From Streptomyces avidinii (GTDB lineage: Bacteria; Actinomycetota; Actinomycetes; Streptomycetales; Streptomycetaceae), in NCBI RefSeq assembly GCF_014650695.1, contig NZ_BMVL01000002.1, positions 548,721 to 612,720 on the forward strand: a stretch of DNA of 64,000 nucleotides, written 5' to 3'. A model generated the notes under the pieces. It had not been told where the DNA came from, made no database searches, and saw only the letters and a list, made by a program, of their open reading frames with translations. Positions 55,306 to 64,000 of this stretch are shown piece after piece. The position numbers and the translations under genes were made by a program. Numbering within the stretch: position 1 is the first letter of the stretch; each line of letters begins with the position of its first letter.

Positions 55306-55650
55306 CTACCGGCCGTAGTACCGGCCGAACCGCTCCAGGTAGCTGGACTCGCCGGCCTTTTTGGCCTCGTCGTACTCCGGGGCGTCCTTGATCTGCTCCT
55401 TCGTCCGGTTGACGTACACCGTCTCCCCGATCATGTCGATGCGCTCGATGGTCCCGGCAGGCAGCAGCACATGCTTGCCGAAGATCCACACCCCCGTGTC
55501 CACGACCAGGTAGGAGGCGCCGACGTCCTCGGAATGCTTGTCGATCTTGCCGATGCTGCCGTCGGTGGCCTCGACCTTGAAGCCGACGATGTCAGTGCCC
55601 TGCAGGTATCCCGCGTTGGGGTGGTACCCCCAGATATCGAACCCGCTCAC
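55306..55650 (-). CDS. PRC-barrel domain protein
   Basis: A 114-residue protein: MSGFDIWGYHPNAGYLQGTD, VEATDGSIGKIDKHSEDVGA, SYLVVDTGVWIFGKHVLLPA and ETVYVNRTKEQIKDAPEYDE. This is the PRC-barrel plus tail found in many Streptomyces stress genes. The role is unknown. ATG 55650. Confidence 0.8.
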   Translation of the reverse strand: MSGFDIWGYHPNAGYLQGTDIVGFKVEATDGSIGKIDKHSEDVGASYLVVDTGVWIFGKHVLLPAGTIERIDMIGETVYVNRTKEQIKDAPEYDEAKKAGESSYLERFGRYYGR

Positions 55651-56407
55651 AGCGACGCCTTTCGGTTGTCAATGACTACGGACAACCTGACCGGATTGCA
55701 CCGAACACAAAACCCGAGCTCGGGAAAGCCACTCCGCTGCCTGCCGCTCGCGGGCTCCCGAACGCGACAACGGCTCTACCGCCGGGCGCGGTAGCAGGAC
55801 ATCGACGGGACTGGTCCATCTCCCCCGTCTCGGAACCCTGGCAAGGCTGACGCGCTCACGCTCGGCCTCCCTGTCATCGGTCCACAGGCCAGGAGAGCCC
55901 TCACCTTCATCACCTCGACGTCAGACGACCACAACGTCGGCTGCACGGGTTCCGCCAGATGCAGAGGGAGTACGGCGGCTGCTCTGCCCGGGCGGGGCGC
56001 GCTACGCCGTGGCGTCCTCGCAGTCGTGCCCCAGCAGGCCAGCAGGCTGAGGGCGCCGAGCCGCTCGAGGGCGTCCTGGCCGTCATCTCGTCGGTGCCGT
56101 GGGCGAAGGTGAAGCAGCCACGAAGGGCCGGACGAACTGGGCGGAGCAAATCCGCGGCGGCGGCCAGGTCCTGCCGGCGATCCGCCATGAAACCCGCGCG
56201 TTCGTGGCCCCGACCGCAGATGTGCAGGTCATCGACCTCGTCGACGGTCGCGTCGTGGCGGGAGGAGGAGTCGGCCCATGGGGAGGTCTTGCGCGAGGAC
56301 GAGGGCTACGTCCTGCCGCCGGTCCTGGCCCGCGCGAAGCGGGCTCCGGTGGCGAAGGCCCGAGCACCCGGCGGCCGGGGCACGGGCAGAGGGCGAGGTG
56401 AAGACGG
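55651..56407. other. Decayed stretch between PRC-barrel and AEC transporter genes
   Basis: About 750 bases. Minus frames around 55900-56250 contain protein-like pieces (DALERLGALSLLACWGTTAR, FMADRRQDLAAAADLL) in different frames, suggesting a broken gene I cannot identify. No complete gene is supported. Confidence 0.35.
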
Positions 56408-57355
56408 TCATAGCGCGACCGTCTGCAGCCACAGGGGCAGCAGCAGGAGGGACACGAGGGAGCTCTTGATCACGATCGACGCGGAGAGGTCGACTCCCAC
56501 GTCGTAGCGCTGGGCGAAGATGAAGAGATTCTGCGGGGTCGGCATCGCAGCGATCAGTACGAGGTACGCCAGCCACTCGCCCCGCACCCCGACGAGCAGT
56601 CCGCACACCGCCCAGGTGAGCAGCGGGAACACCAGGCACTTGAATCCTATGAGGGCGAATTCCTCGCGCGTGGTGCCCCGGAGGTCCAGGCCGAGGCCGC
56701 CCAGGTGGAGGCCGAGGGCGAACAGGGCCACCGGGGAGGCGCTGTCCCCGACGAACGCGGCGCCGTCCAGGACGACGGCCGGGACCCGTACCGAGAGCAG
56801 GTTGAGCACGATCCCCGCGTTGCAGGCGAGGACCAGCGGGGTGGCGAGCGAAGCGCCGACGGCCCGGGCGAGTCGGCGGCCCGGGCCGCCGGCCGCGGGA
56901 CCGGGCCGGCCCAGCTCCATGAGGGCGATGACGACCAGGGACAGCACGCAGACCTGGAACAGCAGGATCGGGAAGATCGGCGCGGCCGTCCCGAACACGG
57001 TGATGAAGACGGGGACGGCGAAGTAGGCGGTGTTCACCTGGACACCGGCCATCACACGCAGCGCCACGTCGCGCGGCTCGCGCAGACCGCGGGCGACCGC
57101 CACCACGGCCACCGCCAGAACGGCGAGGGCCGCCGCTCCGGCGTAGCCGCCGATCGCCCGCCGGTTGAACAGGGCTCCCAGGTCGCTCGCGTAGATGTTG
57201 CCGAACAGGTAGCAGGGGACGGCGAAGAGGAAGGCGTAGTCGGAGAAGACCTTCGATGCCTCGGCCGGGACGATCTTCCGGCGGGCGAGCAGCACCCCGC
57301 CGCCGAAGGCCAGCAGCACCGGTACCAGTTTCTCCAACGCGGCCGCGGTCCCCAT
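56408..57355 (-). CDS. AEC-family transporter (auxin efflux carrier-like permease)
   Basis: A 315-residue membrane protein with about ten hydrophobic segments in two five-helix halves: LVPVLLAFGGGVLLARRKIV, VFSDYAFLFAVPCYLFGNIY at the start, and LVLIAAMPTPQNLFIFAQRY near the end. Such permeases export small organic acids or amino acids. The second ATG (57355) has GGGGGA eight bases upstream and is preferred to the ATG at 57370. It is divergent from the two-component genes. Confidence 0.85.
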   Translation of the reverse strand: MGTAAALEKLVPVLLAFGGGVLLARRKIVPAEASKVFSDYAFLFAVPCYLFGNIYASDLGALFNRRAIGGYAGAAALAVLAVAVVAVARGLREPRDVALRVMAGVQVNTAYFAVPVFITVFGTAAPIFPILLFQVCVLSLVVIALMELGRPGPAAGGPGRRLARAVGASLATPLVLACNAGIVLNLLSVRVPAVVLDGAAFVGDSASPVALFALGLHLGGLGLDLRGTTREEFALIGFKCLVFPLLTWAVCGLLVGVRGEWLAYLVLIAAMPTPQNLFIFAQRYDVGVDLSASIVIKSSLVSLLLLPLWLQTVAL

Positions 57356-57436
57356 GCCCGTTTCCCCCATGATCGACAGGCAAGCAGCGTAGCTCTCCCC
57401 CTCTCCCGGCCCGGCGGCGCATAGGCTGGTGCGATC

Positions 57437-58795
57437 ATGAGCGACAGAGCCCGCACCCGGCTGAGCGGCCGGACCCGCGACCGCATCCGTACCTCCTCGG
57501 CGGCCGGGTCCCGCGTGCCCGGCGCGCTGGCACAACTCGCCGTGCTGCTGCGCACGCCCGCCGGGGCGGCGCAGCCCCTGTTCGCGCAGTCGCCCAAGCG
57601 GTGGCAGCGGGCGCTGCCGTTCGTCGTCGTCGGCGTCTTCGTCGTCACCCTGATGCCGGTGACGATCACGGTGCTGGCCAACGACTACGGGGTGGGCGGC
57701 GGCTGGGCGGGCGCGCTGGGTGTGGCGCAGACCGTGCCGCTGCTCCTCGCGGTGACCCGGCCGTGGCCCGCCTGGGGCGCCGTCCTGACCGCCGACACCG
57801 TCGCCGCGGTGCTGCTGATCGGTTCCGACAAGGTGGCCGGGCAGTCCTGGCCGTGGCCGCCGATGACCATCGTCGGCTACCTGGTGCTGATGGCCTGCCT
57901 GGGACTGCGCGAGTCCGTCCGGCCGCTGGTCGGCGTGTGGCTGGTGACCGGCGCCGTCGGTACCGTGCTGGGCTTCTCCTCGCCCGCGGGCGTGACGAAC
58001 ACCACCGCCCTGCTCTTCGTGCTCAGCGGGGTCCTGCTGGTGCTGACGGGCGCGCTGCGCGGGCTCGGCGACGCGCAGCAGCGGGTCGCCGAGCAGGAGA
58101 GCATCAGTGAGGCCGAGCGGGCCCGGCGGACCCTGCTGGAGGAACGGGCCCGGATCGCGCGCGAGTTGCACGACGTGGTGGCCCACCACATGTCGGTGAT
58201 CACCGTGCAGGCCGATTCGGCGCCCTACCGGGTGCCGGGGATGTCGGAGCCGGTACGGGAGGAGTTCGCAGCCATCGCGGCCAGCGCGCGGGAGTCGCTG
58301 GGCGAGATGCGGCGGCTGTTGACCGTGCTGCGGGGCGACGGGGCAGGCGGGGCGAACGGCGTCGACGGCGAGCGGGCCCCGCAGCCGGGGATCGACCGGC
58401 TCCAGCAGCTGGTGGAGGCGACCGTACGGGCCGGGCAGCCGGTGGAGCTGTCACTGGCGGCCGGCGCGGCCGGGGCGGCGCCCCCGGCGGTGGACCTGTC
58501 GGCGTACCGGATCGTGCAGGAGGCCCTGGCCAATGTGGTGCGGCACGCGCCGGGCGCGCCCACCCGGGTCTCGGTGACGGTGGACGACGACGAGGTCCTC
58601 GTGCTCGTGGTCAACGGCCCGGCCCGGGATGCCGTGGTGGAGCTGGAGAGTTCGGGTACGGGCCACGGTCTGGTGGGCATGCGGGAGCGCGTACGGTTGA
58701 CCGGCGGGACGCTCGACACCGGTCCGCTGCCCGACGGCGGCTTTCGGGTCGCCGCCCGGCTGCCGTTGAACGACCTGACCGAGGAACCCAGTTGA
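57437..58795 (+). CDS. Two-component sensor histidine kinase (NarL-type partner)
   Basis: A 452-residue kinase. Several membrane helices (about 60-205) are followed by a HisKA_3 domain with His245 in ARELHDVVAHHMSVIT and a HATPase domain (AYRIVQEALANVVRHAP, GHGLVGMRERVRLTGG). Its stop overlaps the TTG of the response regulator by four bases. The ligand is unknown. Confidence 0.9.
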   Translation: MSDRARTRLSGRTRDRIRTSSAAGSRVPGALAQLAVLLRTPAGAAQPLFAQSPKRWQRALPFVVVGVFVVTLMPVTITVLANDYGVGGGWAGALGVAQTVPLLLAVTRPWPAWGAVLTADTVAAVLLIGSDKVAGQSWPWPPMTIVGYLVLMACLGLRESVRPLVGVWLVTGAVGTVLGFSSPAGVTNTTALLFVLSGVLLVLTGALRGLGDAQQRVAEQESISEAERARRTLLEERARIARELHDVVAHHMSVITVQADSAPYRVPGMSEPVREEFAAIAASARESLGEMRRLLTVLRGDGAGGANGVDGERAPQPGIDRLQQLVEATVRAGQPVELSLAAGAAGAAPPAVDLSAYRIVQEALANVVRHAPGAPTRVSVTVDDDEVLVLVVNGPARDAVVELESSGTGHGLVGMRERVRLTGGTLDTGPLPDGGFRVAARLPLNDLTEEPS

Positions 58796-59472
58796 CCATC
58801 CGCGTGATCATCGTCGACGACCAGGCCATGGTGCGGGCCGGCTTCGCCGCGCTGCTGTCGGCGCAGGCCGACATCGACGTGGTGGGCGAGGCCCCCGACG
58901 GGCGGCAGGGGGTGCAGGTGTCCCGCTCCACGCACCCCGACGTGGTGCTGATGGACGTGCGGATGCCGGAGATGGACGGACTGACGGCCGCCCGCGAGAT
59001 CCTCGACCCCCCGCCCGGGGTGGTGCACCGGCCGAAGGTGCTGATGCTGACCACCTTCGACATCGACGACTACGTGTACGAGGCGCTGCGCGCGGGGGCT
59101 TCCGGTTTCCTCCTCAAGGACGCCCCGCCGGCCGATCTGATCGCGGCGGTCCGGATCGTCGCCTCGGGCGAGGCCCTGTTGGCGCCCTCGGTGACGCGGC
59201 GGCTGATCGCGGACTTCGTGCAGCAGCGGCCGGCGCCGCGCAAGGATCCCGCGCTGCGGCTGAAGGGGCTCACGCCGCGCGAGACCGAGGTGCTGGAGCT
59301 CATCGCGCGGGGGCTGTCGAACCAGGAGATCGCGGGGCACCTGGTGCTGGCGGAGCAGACGGTGAAGACGCACATCGGTCGGGTGCTGGCCAAGCTCGAC
59401 CTGCGGGACCGGGCTCAGGCCGTGATCTTCGCGTACGAGGCGGGGCTGGTGCGGCCGGGCGACTCCGCCTGA
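58792..59472 (+). CDS. NarL/LuxR-type response regulator
   Basis: A 226-residue regulator with an N-terminal receiver domain (VIIVDDQAMVRAGFAALL, phospho-acceptor Asp55 in VVLMDVRMPEMDG) and a LuxR-type helix-turn-helix (LTPRETEVLELIARGLSNQE, TVKTHIGRVLAKL). It is translated by coupling from the kinase gene (TTG 58792), so the two are a matched pair. The target could be the neighbouring AEC transporter or itself. Confidence 0.95.
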   Translation: MTIRVIIVDDQAMVRAGFAALLSAQADIDVVGEAPDGRQGVQVSRSTHPDVVLMDVRMPEMDGLTAAREILDPPPGVVHRPKVLMLTTFDIDDYVYEALRAGASGFLLKDAPPADLIAAVRIVASGEALLAPSVTRRLIADFVQQRPAPRKDPALRLKGLTPRETEVLELIARGLSNQEIAGHLVLAEQTVKTHIGRVLAKLDLRDRAQAVIFAYEAGLVRPGDSA

Positions 59473-59743
59473 CGCGCCGGGCACCGTCGGCCCCTGCGCC
59501 AACCGAGGTGCGGCGAGCGCCCGCGGCCGCATCCCTGCCGGCAGGACACGCGCGACGGGCTCGGCGTACGTGCCCGCCTTCCGGGGTAATAGCGCGCTCT
59601 GTTGCATTTCCTTGCCGGGAAAAGAGCGGACCACCGCCTAATTTGTGAGCGGATCAGCGAGGGCCCGACCGGCCGGGACCGCCGCCCCTCGCCCGGCTCA
59701 GCACAGCGACGAAGCAGCGGTCGTCGACCATCGGAGCTCACGG

Positions 59744-60664
59744 ATGAATGCCATCGACAGGACCAGCGACATGCCCCGGCGTCAGTTCGTGGCACTCTCG
59801 GGGGCCCTGGGCGCGGGGGCGCTGCTGACCGGGGCGGGCGGCAGCGCGTCCGCGGCGACCGGTCCGGACCCCGTCCCCGGAAAGCCGTCGTGCTGCCCCT
59901 GTCCCACGGATCCGATTCCGCCCGGGGGACCGAACCCGTGCCCTCCCGCCCAGATGCAGTCCCTGTGCGGCCTGCCCTCGGACACCGACCCGTTGTGGCA
60001 GGAGGTGCAGTACTGCACTCAGGGGATCGTCCCGCCGGGCGGGCAGCCGCCGGACTGTCTCAAGACGACCCCCAACTACGTGGTGCTGCACGGCAGGCCG
60101 CCGTCCCCGCAGCACTTCCTGCTCCTGCCGAGTTGCCGGATCACGGGCATCGAGTGCCCCTTCCTCGTGTCGCCCAATGTCGCGAACTACTGGCACGAGG
60201 CGTGGGAGACCGGCCGGAGCGGGGGTGACGTCCCCGTGGCATCCCCCAACATCGGTCTGGGAATCAACTCGCAGAGCGCCCGGCGCTACCAGCAGCTGCA
60301 CATCCACATGGCCGGCGTCAGGCCGAGCACGCAGCTGCGGCTGCAAGCCCTGGAAGCCGCCGGACGCGTCGCTCCTCAGCCGTCGCGATGGGCGGACCCG
60401 CAGTACCAGGCGCTCATCACCGGAGCGGACGGATCGGGCGACCGCACGTACCGGGTCCTCAGACTGGACGCGCTCACGCAGAACCTCTTCGTCCTGCTGA
60501 ACCAGAACGTGGTGAGACCGCTGGGGCTCGCCATGGCGGGCCAGACCCTCATCGTCGTCCCGAAGATGACGGCGATGGGATTCGCCCGGTCCTTCTACGT
60601 CCTCAACAGCGACAGTTCGCTCCCCAGCGGGACGAACACCTGCGACCATCTGCTCGTCTACTGA
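59744..60664 (+). CDS. CDP-diacylglycerol pyrophosphatase-like secreted protein
   Basis: A 306-residue protein with a Tat-type signal (PRRQFVALSGALGAGALLTG). A region similar to bacterial CDP-diacylglycerol diphosphatase (Cdh) follows: LGINSQSARRYQQLHIHMAG, the HxH motif of the HIT-like superfamily, and NVANYWHEAWE upstream. Substrate cleavage of CDP-diacylglycerol to CMP and phosphatidate is inferred from the family. ATG 59744 has GGAG upstream. Confidence 0.7.
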   Translation: MNAIDRTSDMPRRQFVALSGALGAGALLTGAGGSASAATGPDPVPGKPSCCPCPTDPIPPGGPNPCPPAQMQSLCGLPSDTDPLWQEVQYCTQGIVPPGGQPPDCLKTTPNYVVLHGRPPSPQHFLLLPSCRITGIECPFLVSPNVANYWHEAWETGRSGGDVPVASPNIGLGINSQSARRYQQLHIHMAGVRPSTQLRLQALEAAGRVAPQPSRWADPQYQALITGADGSGDRTYRVLRLDALTQNLFVLLNQNVVRPLGLAMAGQTLIVVPKMTAMGFARSFYVLNSDSSLPSGTNTCDHLLVY

Positions 60665-60781
60665 CGGGCTTCTCCTCCACCCCCTACCGGGGTATGACAT
60701 CCGACTTGGCTCCCCGGTCCGACGTCCCGGCCGATACCCCCTACCTACCTTCCTCCTCGTCACGAGGAGAGGAGAAGGGGC

Positions 60782-61825
60782 ATGCGCCGCTTCGGAAGGA
60801 CGCTGGTCACCGCCGCGCTCGCGGTGGCCGTCGTCGGAGGGAGTGCCGGCTGGGCCTCCGGCAACAGTCAGGCGGCGGTCACCGGGCCGCCACCGGGCAC
60901 CGCCGCCTGGCGGGCCGACACGGTGGCCGGCCGGTCGCTTCCCGATCCCGCGACCGCGACGCCGCACGAGGTGGCCGCGTTCTTCGCCGGGCTGGACGAC
61001 ACCGCGCGCCGGGAACTCGTACGGTCCCACCCGCTGGTGGTGGGCAATCTGGAGGGGGCTCCGCTCCCCCTGCGGTACGAGGCCAACCGGATCGCCGTAA
61101 CCGGCACGGGTGAGGCGCGGTACGCCTCCCTCGCCGCGCCGGACCGGCAGATCCTGGCCTTCGACCCGCGTGGCCGGGGCCAGGTGGCCGAGGTGTTCGG
61201 GGACCTGGAGCACGAGCAGCACGTCTCGGTGATCGTGCCGGGTTCCGACAACGACGCGGCCACCCACGACGCCCGGCGCAAGCCCGCCACCGGACCGGCC
61301 GGGATGGCCAGGGCGCTGCGCGGAGCCACCGGCGGGTCCACCGCCGTCGTCGCCTGGGTCGGCTACACCACCCCGGTCGGCGTCGGCCTGGACGCGGCCG
61401 ACGGACGCCTCGCCCGGGTCGGCGCGTCCCGGCTCGCCCGCTTCACCGCGGGTCTCGACGCCGTGGGCGCACCCGACCCGGTGCTGTTCTGCCACAGCTA
61501 CGGCTCGGTGGTGTGCGGGCTCGCCGCCCGGCACACCGACGCCACCGACATCGTGGCCCTCGGCTCCCCCGGGATGCGCGCCGACACCGCGGCGGCCCTG
61601 CACACCGGCGCCCGCGTCTGGGCGGCCCGTGGCCCCTCCGACTGGATAGCCGACGTCCCGAACGTCGAGTTCGCCGGGATCGGCCACGGCGCCGACCCGA
61701 CCTCCGCGGCCTTCGGTGCCCGCCAAATACCCGCCGCCGACGTCCAGGGCCACACCGGCTACTTCACGCCCGGCACCCAGTCCCTGGCCGCCTTCGCCGC
61801 GATCGCGAAGGGGACGGCCCGATGA
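60782..61825 (+). CDS. DUF1023-type alpha/beta hydrolase, secreted
   Basis: A 347-residue protein with an N-terminal signal (TLVTAALAVAVVGGSAGWAS) and an alpha/beta-hydrolase part: HVSVIVPGSDNDAATHDA, VVAWVGYTTP, and the nucleophile elbow CHSYGSVVCG. The family is DUF1023. The next gene starts in its stop codon (ATGA), so the hydrolase and the acyltransferase probably work on the same surface or lipid substrate. Confidence 0.8.
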   Translation: MRRFGRTLVTAALAVAVVGGSAGWASGNSQAAVTGPPPGTAAWRADTVAGRSLPDPATATPHEVAAFFAGLDDTARRELVRSHPLVVGNLEGAPLPLRYEANRIAVTGTGEARYASLAAPDRQILAFDPRGRGQVAEVFGDLEHEQHVSVIVPGSDNDAATHDARRKPATGPAGMARALRGATGGSTAVVAWVGYTTPVGVGLDAADGRLARVGASRLARFTAGLDAVGAPDPVLFCHSYGSVVCGLAARHTDATDIVALGSPGMRADTAAALHTGARVWAARGPSDWIADVPNVEFAGIGHGADPTSAAFGARQIPAADVQGHTGYFTPGTQSLAAFAAIAKGTAR

Positions 61826-63066
61826 ACGGCCCGATGAGCGCTTCCGCCACGGCCCTGGCCCCGCTCCGCAAGGCCACCGCCCGCATCGACCGGCAGACCC
61901 CCGCCCACCGCGACCGGGCGATCGACGGTCTGCGCGCCCTGGCGCTGCTGGCCGTGCCCACCGGCCACTGGCTGCTCGGCGGCTTCACCCTCGACGCCGA
62001 GGGCGGTCTGCACAACGCCAGTCCGCTGGCGGCCCTCGGCGGACTGGCACCGGCCAGCTGGGTGCTCCAGATGCTCGGCATCTTCTTCCTCGTCGGCGGC
62101 CACGCCTCGGCGCTCTCCTTCGGGCGCCGCACCGGGTCGACGCGTGCCTGGCTGAAGGGCCGCGTCGTGCGGCTGGGACGGCCGGTGCTGGGGGTGACCG
62201 CGGTCTGGGCGCTGGCCGCGCCCGTGCTGTACGCGGCCGGGGTGCCGGAGGCGACGCTGCGGACCGGGGCGACGCTGGTGATCCAACCGCTGTGGTTCGT
62301 CGGGGTGTACGTGGTGGTCACCGCGCTGACCCCGTACTGCGTGCGGGCGGCGCGGCGCCTCGGTGGCTGGTCCGCCGCGCCGCTGCTCGCCGCGGTCGCC
62401 GTCGTGGACTTCCTGCGTTACGGGCCGCTCGCCGACTCCGTACCCTCCTGGGTCTCCCTGGTGAACATCCTGCCGGGCTGGCTGTTCGCCTACCAGCTCG
62501 GCGTCTCCTGGGGCGAGCGGCGGATCGGGCGGCGCGGGGCCTGGCTGCTGCTGGCCGGGGGGACGCTGCTGTTCGCGGCGCTGCTGGCGGTCTTCCACTA
62601 TCCGGCGTCGATGGTGGGCGTGCCGGGTGCGGCACGGACCAACTCGCACCCGCCGTCGCTCCTCGTACTGGCCCTGGCCTCGGCGCAGTCGGGTGCGGCG
62701 ATCCTGCTGCGCGACCGGCTGGCGAAGCTGCTGGCCCGGCCCGCCCTGTGGGCTCCGGTGGTCATGATCAACCTGTCCGCCATGACGATCCTGTGCTGGC
62801 ACCAGACGGCCATGCTGGCCGCGGCCGTACCCGGCTCGTTCGTGGGTGAACTGGCCGGGCTGACGACGGCGCCGGACGGCGCGGACTGGATCGCGGCGCG
62901 GCTGGCCTGGATGCCGGTGTTCGCGGCGCTGTTCGTGGGGATCGCCCGGTACGCCCGACGGTTCGAGGGCCCGCCGCGCGAGGGACGCCGGGCGAGAGCG
63001 CTGCGCCGGGCCGTGGCCGGACTGCTGGCTGCGGGGTTCGCGGTGTTCGCGTTGGGCCTGGCCTGA
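61822..63066 (+). CDS. Acyltransferase-3 family membrane protein
   Basis: A 414-residue integral membrane protein with about ten helices. It begins DRAIDGLRALALLAVPTGHW, typical of the AT3 family, and has FFLVGGHASALSFGRR, where a nearby His-rich loop provides the catalytic base. AT3 enzymes move acyl groups onto sugars or lipids across the membrane. It overlaps the DUF1023 gene by four bases and ends against a strong terminator. Confidence 0.85.
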   Translation: MNGPMSASATALAPLRKATARIDRQTPAHRDRAIDGLRALALLAVPTGHWLLGGFTLDAEGGLHNASPLAALGGLAPASWVLQMLGIFFLVGGHASALSFGRRTGSTRAWLKGRVVRLGRPVLGVTAVWALAAPVLYAAGVPEATLRTGATLVIQPLWFVGVYVVVTALTPYCVRAARRLGGWSAAPLLAAVAVVDFLRYGPLADSVPSWVSLVNILPGWLFAYQLGVSWGERRIGRRGAWLLLAGGTLLFAALLAVFHYPASMVGVPGAARTNSHPPSLLVLALASAQSGAAILLRDRLAKLLARPALWAPVVMINLSAMTILCWHQTAMLAAAVPGSFVGELAGLTTAPDGADWIAARLAWMPVFAALFVGIARYARRFEGPPREGRRARALRRAVAGLLAAGFAVFALGLA

Positions 63067-63088
63067 GGGGGCGGTGACCGAATACGGC

Positions 63089-63122
63089 GAGAGCGCCGCT
63101 CCCTCGGGGGAGCGGCGCTCTC
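63089..63122. terminator. Terminator between convergent genes
   Basis: A perfect 15-bp stem GAGAGCGCCGCTCCC with GGGAGCGGCGCTCTC and a 4-base loop TCGG. It lies between the AT3 and DUF350 stop codons, so it serves both strands. Confidence 0.85.
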
Positions 63123-63143
63123 GTCACGTACGGGTGCTCCGCG

Positions 63144-63566
63144 TCAGGCGATCGAAGCGGCGACGATCGCGGCCACGGCGAGGTTGCAGGCGGCCGAGAC
63201 CCAGACCGCCGGGTGGGGCTGCGGGTCCACGACGATGGCGCCGAGCTTGCCCGGGGTCACCAGGTCGAGGACGAGGAAGGCCACCGCCATCAGGATCAGG
63301 CCGAGCACGCCGAACGCCGCCGTGGACAGCAGGCCCTTGCCGAAGTCCGAGTACGTCGTCCAGATCGAGGTGAAGACGATGCCGCCGATGCCGAGGAGCG
63401 CGGAGCTGAGGAAGAGGGCCGCATTGCGGTTGCGCTCCTCCCAGATCTGCTTGGGAAGCTTCCCGGGCGTCAGCACGTCCACGAGGACGATGCCGAGGAT
63501 CAGCAGGACCAGGCCGAGGGCGCCGTAGGCGCTCGTGCGGCCAAGTCCGTTGATGATGTCGCTCAT
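63144..63566 (-). CDS. DUF350 family membrane protein
   Basis: A 140-residue protein with four membrane helices in two repeats: YGALGLVLLILGIVLVDVLT...PGKLPKQI and LGLILMAVAFLVLDLVTPGK. The repeated D-x-x-TPGKL is the hallmark of DUF350. ATG 63566. It appears single, with no partner downstream before the terminator. Confidence 0.85.
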   Translation of the reverse strand: MSDIINGLGRTSAYGALGLVLLILGIVLVDVLTPGKLPKQIWEERNRNAALFLSSALLGIGGIVFTSIWTTYSDFGKGLLSTAAFGVLGLILMAVAFLVLDLVTPGKLGAIVVDPQPHPAVWVSAACNLAVAAIVAASIA

Positions 63567-63661
63567 TGAGAAGCCTGTCTCCGCGTGGGTGGGAAAGTAT
63601 GTGCCGTGGGAAGGCCGAATCTATCGCACGGCCTCGACGCGGACCATGGGGAGGTCAGCAG

Positions 63662-64000
63662 ATGGTAAAGGTCAGGGCAGCGCGACCGGCCGAGGCGCAG
63701 GACCTGACCGGGCTGGTGATGCGGTCGAAGGCCCACTGGGGGTACGACGCCGACTTCCTGGCCGGGTGCGCGGAGGAACTGCGGATCCGCGCCCACGACG
63801 TCCCGGCCCGCCGCATCGTCGTGGCCGAAACCGAGCGGGGAGAGGTGCTCGGGGTCGCCTCCCTGGAAGGGCCTCCCCCGCTGGCGGTCCTCGGGCTGCT
63901 CTTCGTGGAGCCGTCGGCGATCGGGCGGGGCGTGGGCCGCGTGCTGTACCGGGACGTGCTGCGACGGGCCGCGGAACTGGGGGTGCGCCGGCTGGTGATC
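63662..64000 (+). CDS. GNAT-family acetyltransferase, cut by window edge
   Basis: From ATG 63662 the frame is open to the end of the window (113 codons). It reads VKVRAARPAEAQDLTGLVMR, then ASLEGPPPLAVLGLLFVEPS and the acetyl-CoA-binding motif AIGRGVGRVLYRDVLRRA. The substrate is unknown. Confidence 0.8.
   Translation, partial: MVKVRAARPAEAQDLTGLVMRSKAHWGYDADFLAGCAEELRIRAHDVPARRIVVAETERGEVLGVASLEGPPPLAVLGLLFVEPSAIGRGVGRVLYRDVLRRAAELGVRRLVI

Noticed and set aside
56408..58189. 593-codon minus frame across the AEC transporter and the kinase gene
   Set aside because: The transporter begins at 57355; the rest is antisense to the histidine kinase.
1..64000. CRISPR arrays, rRNA and tRNA genes
   Set aside because: No regularly spaced direct repeats were seen. 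No clear tRNA TψC or anticodon arms and no rRNA-like sequence were noticed by eye.

Overview
The window is high-GC actinobacterial DNA and almost certainly Streptomyces. The evidence is GTG/TTG starts, overlapping ATGA and TGATG stop-start junctions, and Streptomyces families such as GAF-ANTAR, SpoIIE-type PP2C, HATPase anti-sigma-like proteins, STAS, DUF5133, DUF6479/DUF6480, streptogrisin-like protease and an isorenieratene-type crt cluster. A decayed tpg (telomere terminal protein) gene near 54 kb and fragments of several insertion-sequence families suggest a linear replicon, with bases 1-38 kb and 49-56 kb looking like accessory, arm-like DNA. These calls come from reading the sequence and from memory of the families. 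No database search was run.

Layout. (1) 0-3 kb: the edge of a DUF5133-like gene and a pair of GAF-ANTAR genes. (2) 2.9-3.6 kb: remnants of an IS701-like transposase and of a DnaE2-type polymerase. (3) 4.1-5.7 kb: a beta-helix surface protein with an LAETG sorting signal whose signal peptide lies out of frame. (4) 5.9-15 kb: a TetR regulator and a complete carotenoid cluster of two convergent operons, crtYTU (+) and crtE-I-B-V (-). (5) 16-22 kb: signalling genes (PP2C phosphatase, HATPase), an Imm1-like fragment and a small protein that reads like a profilin. (6) 20.8-28.2 kb: a stress set (flavodoxin remnant, CBS pair, phosphoribosyltransferase, erythromycin-esterase pseudogene, two DUF2267 genes, Hsp20) that recalls the mycobacterial DosR/dormancy genes. 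Hsp20 has a perfect RheA-type operator upstream. (7) 28-38 kb: small membrane and hypothetical proteins, a damaged second copy of the GAF-ANTAR module, STAS, a HemK-like methyltransferase, a CDGSH protein and much decayed sequence.

(8) 38-43 kb: secreted hydrolases. A streptogrisin-like protease and a GH16 glucanase carry the same LacI/CebR-like operator, and a GH64-CBM6 glucanase follows. (9) 43.6-49.1 kb: glycerol catabolism, with a lone dhaK divergent from glpF-glpK-glpD. (10) 49.5-56 kb: a second decayed zone with PucR-like, HATPase, IS110, ISAzo13-like and tpg remnants among intact STAS, TspO and PRC-barrel genes. (11) 56.4-64 kb: intact, core-like genes: an AEC transporter, a NarL-type two-component pair, a CDP-diacylglycerol pyrophosphatase-like protein, a DUF1023 hydrolase overlapping an acyltransferase-3, a DUF350 protein and a GNAT gene cut by the window edge.

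Two features stand out beyond the gene list. Two near-identical ~164-bp elements with terminal inverted repeats lie in opposite orientation at 559-722 and 24952-25114, bracketing about 24 kb that includes the carotenoid cluster. They look like a non-autonomous mobile element (MITE). The 126-residue product at 19561-19941 follows the profilin pattern along its whole length, which would be unusual in a bacterium.
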